Below, in pieces: positions 45,565 to 54,663 of a stretch of DNA of 64,000 nt; position 1 is the stretch's first letter, and the number at the start of each line of letters is the position of its first letter. The notes under the pieces are model-generated. The model was not told the DNA's origin. It was given only the letters and a program-made list of their open reading frames with translations, and did not search any database. The stretch is from the NCBI RefSeq assembly GCF_013149275.1, contig NZ_JABGNA010000009.1:100753-164752 (forward strand). Reading direction: 5' to 3'. Both the position numbers and the translations under genes were made by a program. The stretch is from Mucilaginibacter sp. SG564. Lineage in GTDB: Bacteria; Bacteroidota; Bacteroidia; Sphingobacteriales; Sphingobacteriaceae.

Positions 45565-46098
45565 ATGACTATTATTACCCGCCTTGCTACTTTTGAGGAT
45601 ATATCTTTTTTACAGCAATTGATAGGGGCATCGGTACGTGGATTGAGTACAGCTTATAATACCCCAAACCAGATAGAAAGTGCCATTAAATATATTTTTG
45701 GTATCGATACACAACTCATCATTGACGGTACTTATTATGTGGCCCAGATTGGCGATACCATAGTGGGTTGCGGCGGCTGGAGCAAACGGAATACACTATA
45801 CGGTGGCGATCAGCATAAAGCTGTGGAAGACCCGCTGCTTGATCCGGTGACAGATGCTGCCCGCATCCGGGCCTTTTTTGTACATCCCGACTGGGCCCGG
45901 AAGGGTATTGGCAAACATATTATGCAGGTATGCGAAAACGCGGCTATTGAAAATGGCTTTACCCGTTTTCAGCTGGGAGCCACTTTACCAGGGGTGCCGC
46001 TTTATGAGGTGATGGGTTATCGCCCTGTAGAGCATATAGAACAGCCCATGCCCGATGGCGAAATGCTGCCGATTGTAAAGATGTATAAGGGCTTGTAG
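45565..46098 (+). CDS. GNAT-family N-acetyltransferase
   Basis: The 177-residue protein has the GNAT acetyl-CoA fold with AAR, FFVHPDWARKGIGKHIMQVCENAA (motif A) and YEVMGYRPVEHIEQP. Substrate unknown. The spacer upstream holds two repeat families; a promoter-like box follows before the Ada-like gene. Confidence 0.9.
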   Translation: MTIITRLATFEDISFLQQLIGASVRGLSTAYNTPNQIESAIKYIFGIDTQLIIDGTYYVAQIGDTIVGCGGWSKRNTLYGGDQHKAVEDPLLDPVTDAARIRAFFVHPDWARKGIGKHIMQVCENAAIENGFTRFQLGATLPGVPLYEVMGYRPVEHIEQPMPDGEMLPIVKMYKGL

Positions 46099-46147
46099 CC
46101 GCTCTAAACTGCGCAAGTTTCGGGTTTTATAGGGGTTGATATCGGGG

Positions 46148-46155
46148 TAAATTTG
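46148..46155 (+). promoter_or_regulatory. putative -7 box for the alkylation-repair operon
   Basis: TAAATTTG matches TAnnTTTG and lies 27 bases before ATG 46182. Confidence 0.5.
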
Positions 46156-46181
46156 TTTATCAATAATTAATAAACAAGACG

Positions 46182-47030
46182 ATGAACACACAAGAAAAAA
46201 TCAATTACGACCGTATCGCCGAGGCGATCAACTATATAAAGCTGAACTTTAAAAATCAACCCAACCTGGATGATGTAGCCGAAAAAGTGCATTTAAGTCC
46301 TTTCCACTTTCAGCGTTTATTTACCGATTGGGCAGGTATCAGTCCTAAGAAATTTTTGCAGTACCTGAGTTTGGATTACGCCAAAAACCTGCTGAAAGAT
46401 AAACAGGCAACTTTGTTTGATGCCGCTTTTGAAACCGGCCTGTCGGGCACCGGCCGCCTGCACGATCTATTTATCAATATTGAAGGCATGACACCCGCCG
46501 AGTACAAAAATGGCGGCAAGGAGCTGGATATCAACTACAGCTTTGCCGAAAGTCCTTTTGGTAACATCATTGTAGCCTCAACTCCCAAAGGTATTTGTTA
46601 TATGGCTTTTGCCGATGACCGGGATGACGCCTTTAACAAGCTTCTGGAGCAATTTCCCAATGCGTCCTATACACAAGTTGTGGATGTGGCCCAGCAGGAT
46701 GCACTGCATATCTTTAAAAAGGACTGGTCGGAGTTATCCAATATAAAGCTGCATTTGAAAGGTACCAGCTTTCAGCTTAAAGTATGGGAAACGTTGCTAA
46801 AAATCCCTATGGGTGATCTGAGCACTTATTCCGATATCTCTAAGCAGATCCATCAACCCAATGCCAGCAGGGCGGTAGGCAGCGCGATAGGGGCCAACCC
46901 GGTTGCTTTCCTGATCCCTTGTCACCGCGTTATCAAATCAACCGGCGAATCGGGTGGATATCACTGGGGGCCAACCCGCAAATCGGCTATCATTGGCTGG
47001 GAAGCCGCTTTAGTTAACAACCAGGCATAA
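46182..47030 (+). CDS. AraC-type regulator fused to O6-methylguanine-DNA methyltransferase (Ada-like)
   Basis: The 282-residue protein has an AraC helix-turn-helix domain (about 10-105) and an Ogt-type methyltransferase domain (about 115-275), with catalytic C247 in IPCHRVI. It lacks the N-terminal zinc domain of E. coli Ada, which repairs phosphotriesters and turns Ada into an activator. That domain is encoded separately at 47745. It should remove methyl groups from O6-guanine and may sense alkylation. Two genes follow closely, so it heads an operon. Confidence 0.93.
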   Translation: MNTQEKINYDRIAEAINYIKLNFKNQPNLDDVAEKVHLSPFHFQRLFTDWAGISPKKFLQYLSLDYAKNLLKDKQATLFDAAFETGLSGTGRLHDLFINIEGMTPAEYKNGGKELDINYSFAESPFGNIIVASTPKGICYMAFADDRDDAFNKLLEQFPNASYTQVVDVAQQDALHIFKKDWSELSNIKLHLKGTSFQLKVWETLLKIPMGDLSTYSDISKQIHQPNASRAVGSAIGANPVAFLIPCHRVIKSTGESGGYHWGPTRKSAIIGWEAALVNNQA

Positions 47031-47040
47031 TAGCACAGAT

Positions 47041-47748
47041 ATGAGTATTCAAGAACGAATTGCCGGCCTGAACTGGGCCGGCATTTCCAATGGGATGGAT
47101 AGCAAAGGTTATGTGCTGGTAAAAAATGTATTAACAGCGGAGGAATGCGATGATCTCACCGCTGAGTATACTAATGATCAACTGTACCGGAAAACCATCA
47201 TCATGGAGCATCATCAGTACGGATTGGGAGAGTATAAGTATTTTAAATATCCCTTGCCTGCGCTTATCCAGCAATTGCGGGAAAGCGTTTATCCACAACT
47301 GGCGCCCATTGCCAATGGCTGGATGCAATATTTGAATAAAGAACAACGCTTCCCGGATACTTTGGATGAGTTGCTGCAGCACTGTCATGAGCATGACCAG
47401 CTAAGACCAACACCACTGATATTGCAGTATACCCAGGGCGGCTATAATGCTATGCACCAGGATCTGTATGGCGAAGTATTTTTTCCGATGCAGCTGGTTT
47501 TTATATTGGATGAACCCGGCCGGGATTATGAGGGCGGTGAGTTTATACTGATGGAGCAAAAGCCCAGGGCACAATCGCGCGCTATAGTGCTCAAACCGAG
47601 TAAAGGTGATATGCTGCTGTTTACAACAAGTTACCGTCCCGCCAAGGGCAGCATGGGCTATCATAAAGTAAACATGAAACACGGGGTAGGCGAGGTAATC
47701 GCAGGCAAACGTCGCAGTATGGGGGTTATTTTTCATGACGCCAAATGA
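47041..47748 (+). CDS. 2-oxoglutarate/Fe(II)-dependent oxygenase
   Basis: The 235-residue protein has the jelly-roll dioxygenase triad H139-x-D141 (MHQDLYGE) and H214 (MKHGVGE), with R224 or R225 for 2-oxoglutarate. It may act like AlkB, removing base methyl groups by oxidation, or on protein; the first is suggested only by its place between two Ada-like genes. It starts 10 bases after the Ada-like gene and overlaps the next gene by ATGA. Confidence 0.88.
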   Translation: MSIQERIAGLNWAGISNGMDSKGYVLVKNVLTAEECDDLTAEYTNDQLYRKTIIMEHHQYGLGEYKYFKYPLPALIQQLRESVYPQLAPIANGWMQYLNKEQRFPDTLDELLQHCHEHDQLRPTPLILQYTQGGYNAMHQDLYGEVFFPMQLVFILDEPGRDYEGGEFILMEQKPRAQSRAIVLKPSKGDMLLFTTSYRPAKGSMGYHKVNMKHGVGEVIAGKRRSMGVIFHDAK

Positions 47749-48011
47749 TCAGGCATCTGGAACTGGGCTATAAGGCTTTTACCCGTAGCAGAAAACTCAA
47801 GCAACTGCTCGATGCCAAACAGATTTGGTTTGGCGGCAATGCCCGGCTTAAAATTTATGGTACGATGAACTGCGGATCGGGCAAAAGAATGAAACCAGAG
47901 AACCGGGTTTTCTTTACTTCGGAAGCAGAGGCGCGTAGCCTGGGATATCGCCCTTGCGGACACTGTATGAGAGCGGAATACCAGAGATGGAAGAATTCCC
48001 AACATAATTAA
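47745..48011 (+). CDS. stand-alone Ada-type zinc-binding domain protein
   Basis: The 88-residue protein looks like the Ada N-terminal metal domain: MNCGSGKRMKPENRVFF and RPCGHC. It has C43, C71 and C74; at the second-ligand position of Ada (C42 there) it has K47 instead. Thus only three of four zinc cysteines are seen; His73 could be a substitute. It may detect methylphosphotriesters on its own or with the Ada-like gene upstream. It is translated by overlap with the dioxygenase. Confidence 0.8.
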   Translation: MIRHLELGYKAFTRSRKLKQLLDAKQIWFGGNARLKIYGTMNCGSGKRMKPENRVFFTSEAEARSLGYRPCGHCMRAEYQRWKNSQHN

Positions 48012-48034
48012 AGCGCACCTTATTGCGTTTATAT

Positions 48035-48060
48035 GATTGGCTAAGTACATTTAGCCAATC
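48035..48060. promoter_or_regulatory. inverted repeat, possible operator or terminator
   Basis: GATTGGCTAA and TTAGCCAATC are perfect arms with a 6-base loop. No T run follows on the plus strand, so it may be an operator for the TPR gene rather than a terminator. Confidence 0.5.
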
Positions 48061-48068
48061 TTATCATC

Positions 48069-48632
48069 ATGCTCAGGAAAACCATCTTTATTCTATTTAT
48101 ACTCGTAGCCGGCAGAACGGTTTATGCGCAAACCGCTGACGAAGTATATGATCGTTATGTTGATTTTAACGAAGCGTTTCTGAATGCCAATATGGAAAAA
48201 GCCATGACCCTTGGCGAGCAAATATTGCCCGATACCGCCAAACTGAAACCCGGCATCCGTACCAGTTTCTATAACTTTATGGCACAGGTTTATGAAGGTG
48301 ATCAGCAAAGCGGCAATGCCATTATGTATTATAATAGGGTAGTTGCAGCAGAACCCAATTACTATGTAGCTCACAGGGCCTTAGGTTTTCTGTATATTAA
48401 GGATATTTCGGGCAAGCCTGCTAATGAGGTTGTAGTAGATGCAGCTTATATCAGCAAAGTAAAAAAAGCCTTACCTCACCTGGAAAAAGCCCAGGCCTGC
48501 GACCCGGACGATGAAACACTAAACCTGATCAAACTGCTTTACCGCAATATAAAAGATCAGCATGGTATTGATACCTTACCCGCCCGACTTGCCCAACTAA
48601 AAAAGAGCTGTGTAGATATCCTGAGCCCATGA
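48069..48632 (+). CDS. exported TPR-like protein
   Basis: The 187-residue protein has a signal peptide (MLRKTIFILFILVAGRTVYAQ) and at least two helical TPR-like units (AFLNANMEKAMTLGEQILPD and NAIMYYNRVVAAEPNYYVAHRALGFLY). It is probably periplasmic. The start is ATG 48069. I do not know its partner. Confidence 0.75.
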   Translation: MLRKTIFILFILVAGRTVYAQTADEVYDRYVDFNEAFLNANMEKAMTLGEQILPDTAKLKPGIRTSFYNFMAQVYEGDQQSGNAIMYYNRVVAAEPNYYVAHRALGFLYIKDISGKPANEVVVDAAYISKVKKALPHLEKAQACDPDDETLNLIKLLYRNIKDQHGIDTLPARLAQLKKSCVDILSP

Positions 48633-48728
48633 AGATGTGCAAATGTGCGGATAAGCAGATATGCAAATTAAAGATGTGCAGATAATTTCAATGCAGCTCA
48701 TTTGCATATTTAAAATCTGCACATCTAC
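48627..48728. repeat. AGATGTGC short-word inverted repeat
   Basis: AGATGTGCAGAT (48672-48683) pairs exactly with ATCTGCACATCT (48716-48727); more AAATGTGC and ATATGCAAAT words surround them. It separates the convergent TPR and esterase genes. Confidence 0.8.
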
Positions 48729-48732
48729 AAGC

Positions 48733-49620
48733 TTACTTTTGCCTGAAGCTATCGCCTATGAATTCCAGGGCATCGGTAATGCCGGTGCGCCAGTAGGTCC
48801 AGTTGTGGCCGCCATCACGTATCCTGAATTCATGCGGGACTTTCTTCTCCATCAGGGCAATGTGAAGTAGAGAGTTGCCCTTGCTTAATGGATCGTCGTC
48901 GCCACAGTCTATCCAATAGCGAACCGTCTTTAGTTCGTCAGTAGTTTTACTTTGTACCAGGCCCAGTATTGAGTAGTTTTGCCAGGTAGTATTTAAGCGT
49001 TCCTTACCTTTCAGATCAGGGCCGATCACTTTGCTATATACTTCGGCCCAGCGTGCATCCGGGATGGCTATCAGATCCTCATCACTACGTACCGCCGCAC
49101 TCAGGGCTGCTGCTGCCGAAAACATTTCGGGGTGTTTAATGCTATAAACCAGCGTACCAAAACCACCCATGGATAAACCTGCTACACCGCGGTATTTTTT
49201 TTCGGCTTTGATGTGATACTCTCTTTCAATATCGGGGATAAATTCCTTAAAAAAGAAATCCTCATAATTTTGTTTCCCATCGTAGGAGTTAATATAATAG
49301 GTGGTCTGGGCATCGGGCATCACAATAATCATGGGCGGAATTTTACCTTCGGCAATAGCTTTGTCGGCATAATGGTTTATTTCGCCAAACTGCAGCCAGC
49401 CGGTTTGATCGTCGCCATAACCATGCAGCAGGTACACCACCGGGTATGTCCGGTTTGATGTTTCATAATCGGGGGGCAAATAAATAGCGTATTTTACATT
49501 ATGGTTTAAAATATCGCTTTTGATGTTTTGCTCGTCTATCACTTTACCTGTATGCTGGGCAAATGAGGCGCCAGTGCTTAAAAGTAATAAAAGCAAGCAG
49601 AGCTTAAGGTATAATTTCAT
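48733..49620 (-). CDS. secreted alpha/beta-hydrolase esterase, copy 1
   Basis: The 295-residue protein has a signal peptide (MKLYLKLCLLLLLLSTGASF) and the esterase D (putative esterase) fold: LLHGYGDDQTGW, nucleophile S150 in GVAGLSMGGFG and the catalytic His in RDGGHNWTYW. Relatives hydrolyse feruloyl, acetyl or acyl esters. It is a close copy of the gene upstream, so the pair arose by tandem duplication. Probably periplasmic. Confidence 0.92.
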   Translation of the reverse strand: MKLYLKLCLLLLLLSTGASFAQHTGKVIDEQNIKSDILNHNVKYAIYLPPDYETSNRTYPVVYLLHGYGDDQTGWLQFGEINHYADKAIAEGKIPPMIIVMPDAQTTYYINSYDGKQNYEDFFFKEFIPDIEREYHIKAEKKYRGVAGLSMGGFGTLVYSIKHPEMFSAAAALSAAVRSDEDLIAIPDARWAEVYSKVIGPDLKGKERLNTTWQNYSILGLVQSKTTDELKTVRYWIDCGDDDPLSKGNSLLHIALMEKKVPHEFRIRDGGHNWTYWRTGITDALEFIGDSFRQK

Positions 49621-49627
49621 AGATTTT

Positions 49628-49672
49628 TAGTATCTGTTTAGTATCAAGCAGCGAGTATCAAGTATCAAGCCG
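49628..49672. repeat. TATCAAG word repeat, single arm
   Basis: AGTATCTGTTTAG then AGTATCAAGCAG, CGAGTATCAAG; only one arm of the inverted repeat is present. Confidence 0.75.
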
Positions 49673-49717
49673 GTTTCTCATTTGGATATATACGTTGTCA
49701 TTTGCCTATCCGCACAT

Positions 49718-49749
49718 CAAAAGCTCCCCCTTCAGGGAGCTGGGGGGCT
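49718..49749 (-). terminator. repeat-type terminator after esterase copy 2
   Basis: AGCTCCCTGAAGGGGGAGCTTTT on the minus strand; a relative of 37018-37050. Confidence 0.75.
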
Positions 49750-50637
49750 CTATTTCTGTCTGAAACTATCGCCTATAAATGCCAGCGCATCAGTAATACC
49801 TGTACGCCAGTAGGTCCAGTTGTGGGCGCCATCCCGAATCCTGAACTCATGCGGTACTTTTTTCTCCATCAAAGCTACATGCAGCAGGCTATTGCCTTTG
49901 CTTAAAAAATCATCATCACCACAATCAATCCAATAGCGTACGCTACTTAGCTGCTCTGTGGTTTTATCCTGCACCATGCCCAGTACTGAATTGGCCTGCC
50001 AGGCCTTATTCAAGCGATCTTTACCTTTGAGCCCGCGCCCATACAGCTGTGCAAATACATGGTCCCAGTTTTCATCAGGCATACCCACCATCTGATCATC
50101 CGGAAGTACGGCCGCGCTCAATGCCGCTCCGGCAGCAAATAACTGAGGGTATTTGAGGGTATAAATAAGTGTGCCATATCCTCCCATTGACAAACCAGCT
50201 ACACCCCGGTATTTTTTATCGGCTTTAATGTGGTAAACTTTTTCAATCTGCGGCATAAATTCTTTAATAAAAAAGTCTTCATATTTTTCTTTGCCGTCAT
50301 AAGAGTTGATATACCAGCTTGAATCGGCATTGGGCATCACAATAACCATGGGTGGAATAGTGCCTTCGGCAATTGCTTTATCGGCATAACGGTTTATTTC
50401 GCCAAACTGCAGCCAGCCGGTATTGTCATCGGTATAGCCGTGCAATAAATAAACAACAGGGTAACTGCGATTGGCTGTTTCATAATCGGCCGGCAGATAG
50501 ATAGTATATTTTACACTGCGTTTTAAAATACTGCTTTTAACGGTTTGCTCCTCAATAACTTTGCCCTGCGGCTGTGCAAATGAGGCATTAACCCATAGGA
50601 TGCAGCAAAACAGCAGGCACTTCTGAATGGTGTTCAT
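49750..50637 (-). CDS. secreted alpha/beta-hydrolase esterase, copy 2
   Basis: ATG 50637 (MNTIQKCLLFCC) gives a signal peptide and 295 residues, matching copy 1; the ORF could begin at 50694. It has S150 in GVAGLSMGGYG and the RDGAHNWTYW His. The two are highly alike along their full length, differing mainly in the signal peptide and scattered positions. It is separated from the gene at 48733 by a single-arm word repeat and a repeat-type terminator. Confidence 0.92.
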   Translation of the reverse strand: MNTIQKCLLFCCILWVNASFAQPQGKVIEEQTVKSSILKRSVKYTIYLPADYETANRSYPVVYLLHGYTDDNTGWLQFGEINRYADKAIAEGTIPPMVIVMPNADSSWYINSYDGKEKYEDFFIKEFMPQIEKVYHIKADKKYRGVAGLSMGGYGTLIYTLKYPQLFAAGAALSAAVLPDDQMVGMPDENWDHVFAQLYGRGLKGKDRLNKAWQANSVLGMVQDKTTEQLSSVRYWIDCGDDDFLSKGNSLLHVALMEKKVPHEFRIRDGAHNWTYWRTGITDALAFIGDSFRQK

Positions 50638-50701
50638 AGATAGGCGGTTTAGTTTTGGTTGATGGAAATTTAGGTAATTTTTAGCGTTAGCCAAATACTA
50701 T

Positions 50702-51661
50702 CTAAAAATTAAGCGCTTTACCCTGTACCGGGTATACCAGGTTTAGCTGTAACTGATTGGCAGTTTTAAGCTGGGCCTTGATCCGGGTTATGCTGTTGGC
50801 GGGTGGTTTAAGATGTGTAACAACGATATTTAACCCTTTTAACTCAGCCGGACCTGTAAGCGCGGCCAGCTTATCCATTTCGGTCATGAACCAATGTGGT
50901 GTCAGATGACCAAAAAGTGTTTTATCAGGTTGTTCATCAGGGAAAGACACCTCGATCAGGACGGCTTTTAATTTTTTGGTTTTTATGAGTGGGGCGATAG
51001 CCTGCCAAAGGTTTTGCAGGTTGGTGCTTTTTTCAATAGCATCGGCGCCGGTATCACCCAGATACAAAACGTAATCATCATTACTTTGTACCAGGAAGGC
51101 GGTACTGGTTAAGTTAGAGTGACTCAACGGGAAGGCCTGTACTTTAAGCTGAGTATTTTCGATAGGAGTTTCGGTGCCGGGATATAGTACCTTATAGCGA
51201 TATTTTTTTAAAGCAGGTGTTTCGCCTTGATCTGCAAAGTTGGCCCAGCTTGCCCAGGTAAAATAATGAGTTTTGATAGTTTCAATGGTACCCTGAAGAC
51301 CATAAATGTTTTTGCTGCTGTCTTCGGGCGAATTGATGATGAGCCCGGCTATATGATCAAGGTGAGCATGTGATATAAAATAGCCTTTAATATATTGTCT
51401 CAGTACCTTATCACCAGGTACCTGGAATGTTTTGTTTGCCACCGCTTTTTGGATACCATAATGTAAGGTGCCAGCGTCAAAACAAATATATTGCTGAGTG
51501 CCGGTGGCGGCCAGCATATAGGCCGAAAGATTGCTTTCGTCGATACCGCCAAGTACACCTAAGGGCACCAGTCTGAAAGCTGGTTTGCTTTTGGGTTGTG
51601 CCAGCACAATAAAAGGCAGCAGAATATAAGTAACTATCAGTAATGCTTGCTTAAGGCGCAT
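50702..51661 (-). CDS. class II 3',5'-cyclic-nucleotide phosphodiesterase (periplasmic, CpdP-like)
   Basis: The 319-residue protein has a signal peptide (about residues 1-21) and metal ligands H98, H100, D102, H103 (FISHAHLDHI) with the class II PDE patterns PLGVLGGIDESNLSAYML and SHSNLTSTAFLV. It would hydrolyse cAMP outside the cell membrane. Its function in this organism is unknown. It lies 64 bases upstream of esterase copy 2 with the same direction. Confidence 0.9.
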   Translation of the reverse strand: MRLKQALLIVTYILLPFIVLAQPKSKPAFRLVPLGVLGGIDESNLSAYMLAATGTQQYICFDAGTLHYGIQKAVANKTFQVPGDKVLRQYIKGYFISHAHLDHIAGLIINSPEDSSKNIYGLQGTIETIKTHYFTWASWANFADQGETPALKKYRYKVLYPGTETPIENTQLKVQAFPLSHSNLTSTAFLVQSNDDYVLYLGDTGADAIEKSTNLQNLWQAIAPLIKTKKLKAVLIEVSFPDEQPDKTLFGHLTPHWFMTEMDKLAALTGPAELKGLNIVVTHLKPPANSITRIKAQLKTANQLQLNLVYPVQGKALNF

Positions 51662-52006
51662 ATTTAGTTTGTTTTTTGATTGCAGATTATCGCAATTGTG
51701 GCCACTAAATTAGTGATCCCATGGCATTAAGCAGGGCGATAATTAAAAAATATAGCGGACTTTGAGACAGCGTGTACAAAAGAACTTTTTTATGGGAAGC
51801 CAAAAGAGAAATATTTTAATAAATGGATCCCTTTTACGACGTATATCAAGAACTTCTTTGCACTTTTTACATCTGTAAACAGGGCGTGGCGGGGCATTAA
51901 CAATTTGCATTACTTAGGGGGATTAATACAGCACAAACCTAAAACAAAAGGCCGAAATTTTAAAGCGGCTTCTTCCAAAAAGGTATTAACTTTCTGTTAA
52001 ATAGAG
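51662..52006. other. spacer without gene
   Basis: This 345-base stretch has no credible frame and no repeat family that I can see; it should hold the promoter of the phosphodiesterase gene. Confidence 0.6.
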
Positions 52007-53101
52007 TTACTCTGTTTTCATTTCGGCGGCAGCAGGTTTTTTGTATTCGTAATCACCACCTAAAAGATAGCCCCACGGCTTTAAGCTTTCGATACGGTCA
52101 AATATGATCTTGAAAATAGCTATAACCGGTATCGACAGGAACATGCCCGACAGGCCCCAGATCATTTCGCCTAAAATGATCCCTATAAATGATATCAAAG
52201 CATTGAGCCTTACTTTTGAACCTACAATGGTAGGCAATAAGAAGTTAGCATCAATAGCGTGTATGCCAATTACGCTACCCATCACCAATAAGGTGTCCTT
52301 AATGTTACCTGTAGCAAAGGTGATAATGGCACTAAGTAGCAGCGCGGTAAAAATGCCAATATAGGGTATGATATTGAATAAGCCTACAATTATACCCAGC
52401 AAAGCAGCATACTTAATGCCAATGAGCAGGAAAACGCTGATGGCCACGGCCGCTACGATTACCATTTCTAAAAGCAATCCCAGGATGTATTGTCTTAATA
52501 TGGATTGAATATTTTCTACTATATCCATTACAATATGCTCATTTTCATCGCGGAAAACCCAGATAATGAAACGTAGTAGCAAGCGCCTGTAGAGCAATAT
52601 AAAAAAGGTAAATATCAGTATGAACACATAAAAAAGCATCAGCGATGAAATAGCTCCGAAAGTTGTACCCAGTACGTCGCCGCCTGATGCCATGATCTTA
52701 TCTGCAGTACTGTGCACATAACTCATTTGCTTTTCGGTATCAATATGAAAGGCGGAATTTACCCACTGCTGCAAATCTTGCAATGATTGTGTTACCTGTT
52801 TCTTGAGCATAGGCCAGTCGCTGGCTACTTTTGATATTTGTGAGCCAACCAGGTATAATATGCCGTAAACAAAACCAATAAGCAGTAATATGGATAATAA
52901 GGACGACGCGCTTCGTGGCAGCCGGCATTTTTTTTCCAGAAAATTAGATACAGGTAACAGTAGGATCGCGAAAATAAATCCGAATATCATCGGATCAAGC
53001 AGATCTTTACCAATAATAACAAGATAACCAAGTGCGAAAAAACCGATTAATATCAGTGCAAGTCGTTCGTAAAAAGGGGCGATCAGTTTTTTTGCTGGCA
53101 T
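52007..53101 (-). CDS. AI-2E family transporter (PerM-like)
   Basis: The 364-residue protein has about eight helices in the UPF0118/PerM pattern: YLVIIGKDLLDPMIFGFIFAILLLPVS at the start, AALLGIIVGLFNIIPYIGIF and VRLNALISFIGIILGEMIWGLSGMFLSIP toward the end. Family members include exporters of the AI-2 signal or Na+/H+ antiporters. Start 53101; the upstream spacer is AT-rich. Confidence 0.92.
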   Translation of the reverse strand: MPAKKLIAPFYERLALILIGFFALGYLVIIGKDLLDPMIFGFIFAILLLPVSNFLEKKCRLPRSASSLLSILLLIGFVYGILYLVGSQISKVASDWPMLKKQVTQSLQDLQQWVNSAFHIDTEKQMSYVHSTADKIMASGGDVLGTTFGAISSLMLFYVFILIFTFFILLYRRLLLRFIIWVFRDENEHIVMDIVENIQSILRQYILGLLLEMVIVAAVAISVFLLIGIKYAALLGIIVGLFNIIPYIGIFTALLLSAIITFATGNIKDTLLVMGSVIGIHAIDANFLLPTIVGSKVRLNALISFIGIILGEMIWGLSGMFLSIPVIAIFKIIFDRIESLKPWGYLLGGDYEYKKPAAAEMKTE

Positions 53102-53319
53102 ATTAATTAAATTGCTTTTTCAGTGTTTTTCAGATGGGTAACATAAATGATTACCGGATGTTTGAAGTTAAGTAATAATTGCCGACAATTTTGCCATTTT
53201 AAGTTTTTTGTACACCTGAAGCGATCAAATGTATGTTCTGTACCGGAATAGCTGTTTGGCTAGATGAGATTTGGCAAATATTTTGCACGAGTTAAATTAT
53301 CTATCTAAAAACTAAAATT

Positions 53320-53496
53320 ATGGCAAAGTACTCAGAAAAAGCAGGTGAAAAAGTTGAAAAAACCATGCACGAAATGAAAGAGGGTAAACTCAAAAGCGGT
53401 AGCGGCAAAAAGGTGACCAGCAAAAAGCAGGCTGTAGCTATTGGCTTATCCGAAGCACGTAAAGAAGGTGCAAAAGTGCCTAAAAAGAAAAGCTGA
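53320..53496 (+). CDS. small basic protein, DUF6496-like
   Basis: A 58-residue lysine-rich protein from ATG 53320 to TGA 53494-53496. It has VEKTMHEMKEGKLKSGSGKKV and QAVAIGLSEARKEGAKVP, as in DUF6496 proteins of Bacteroidota. Such proteins are thought to be stress-associated, but function is not proven. It ends in a strong hairpin terminator. Confidence 0.8.
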   Translation: MAKYSEKAGEKVEKTMHEMKEGKLKSGSGKKVTSKKQAVAIGLSEARKEGAKVPKKKS

Positions 53497-53508
53497 AATT
53501 TAAAATGG

Positions 53509-53541
53509 AAAGCGTTATTGCTCCAAACAATAACGCTTTTT
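53509..53541. terminator. bidirectional terminator
   Basis: AAGCGTTATTG pairs with CAATAACGCTT, with T runs outside. It ends the small plus gene and may serve the minus gene ending at 53541. Confidence 0.85.
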
Positions 53542-54518
53542 TACCCATGACTGGTAAATGCATCCATCACATCCATTAGCACAATCGCTTCTTCTATACT
53601 GCAAGGATTCGGTCCTTCGTTTTTAAAGTAGGCTACTATCTTTTCGATCATCGGTTGTTGTATATGCTGCGGATGCGTAAAAGTTATGGTTTCGTCTTCT
53701 GTATCGGTTTTCCAGCTGATGTAGTTACCAAAAAAGGGGAAGGTGATCTTACCTTTGGTGCCGATGATCTCGCAGGTATCAGTAGTTAAGTTTTCAGCTA
53801 CATTAAAGCACCAGGAGCCGTTTACTACCACTTTGTTTTTAAATAAGATCTCTCCGCAAACGTGATCGTCGGCCGGGGTAGCGCCCGATTGGTTGAGCGA
53901 GAAGCCATGATATTTCTCAGGTTGGCCAAAGTAATACAGCATCAGATCGAGCTGGTGCGGGGCAAGATCATGGAAATAGCCACCACCAGACAGTTCCGGA
54001 TTTACCCGCCAGTTGTCCTTGGTTTTGGCAATCAATTCTGGTTTGCGGCTTTGCCACATTCTGATCTGTACCGTGCGAATATCTCCTATCTTTTTGTTAT
54101 CGATTAGCTCCTTAACGGTTAAAAACATAGGTACAGCGCGGCGATAATGGGCAACGGTAAGCTTCGCATTGCTTTGTTTTACAGCTTCGGCCATTGCGCG
54201 GGCCTCAGCGGCGTTGCGGGTAACCGGTTTTTCCACATATACATTCAGCCCTTTTTTTAAGGCACTCAGGGCATATTCCAGGTGCGAGGATGGGGGCGTA
54301 GCAATATAAATGGCGTTAACACCGGCCTCATTCATCAGTTTTTCGGCATCACTGTACCACTGGCCTACCAGGTGGCGCTGGGCATAGTCGGCAGCTTTGG
54401 TTGCGTCGCGACGCATCACAGCCAACAGATCGCTATCGGCTACTTTTTTAAATGCCGGTCCGCTTTTTACTTCGGTTACGTCGCCGCAACCAATAATGCC
54501 CCAATTGATGTTGCTCAT
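53541..54518 (-). CDS. Gfo/Idh/MocA-family oxidoreductase
   Basis: ATG 54518 (MSNINWGIIGCGDVT) is preferred; the longer frame to 54566 crosses a REP-like element. The 325-residue protein has GIIGCGDVTEV (NAD(P) site) and YVEKPVTRNAAEA with the EKP motif. It should oxidise or reduce a sugar or inositol, substrate unknown. The stop is inside the terminator hairpin at 53541. Confidence 0.92.
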   Translation of the reverse strand: MSNINWGIIGCGDVTEVKSGPAFKKVADSDLLAVMRRDATKAADYAQRHLVGQWYSDAEKLMNEAGVNAIYIATPPSSHLEYALSALKKGLNVYVEKPVTRNAAEARAMAEAVKQSNAKLTVAHYRRAVPMFLTVKELIDNKKIGDIRTVQIRMWQSRKPELIAKTKDNWRVNPELSGGGYFHDLAPHQLDLMLYYFGQPEKYHGFSLNQSGATPADDHVCGEILFKNKVVVNGSWCFNVAENLTTDTCEIIGTKGKITFPFFGNYISWKTDTEDETITFTHPQHIQQPMIEKIVAYFKNEGPNPCSIEEAIVLMDVMDAFTSHG

Positions 54519-54541
54519 ATAAGTAAGTACTTTAAAAACGT

Positions 54542-54622
54542 TGTCATGCTGAGCGTAGCGAAGCATCTATTATCCAATAAAACAGGGTCTGGAATAGATC
54601 CTTCACTACGTCCAGGATGACA
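54542..54622. repeat. REP-like palindrome, GCTGAGCGTAGCGAAGC type
   Basis: TGTCATGCTGAGCG at 54542 and CCAGGATGACA at 54612; ATCTATTATCC and ATAGATCC pair inside. Confidence 0.85.
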
Positions 54623-54663
54623 ATTATATATAATGGTCGTCCTGGCGACACTCACTCCGGGGT

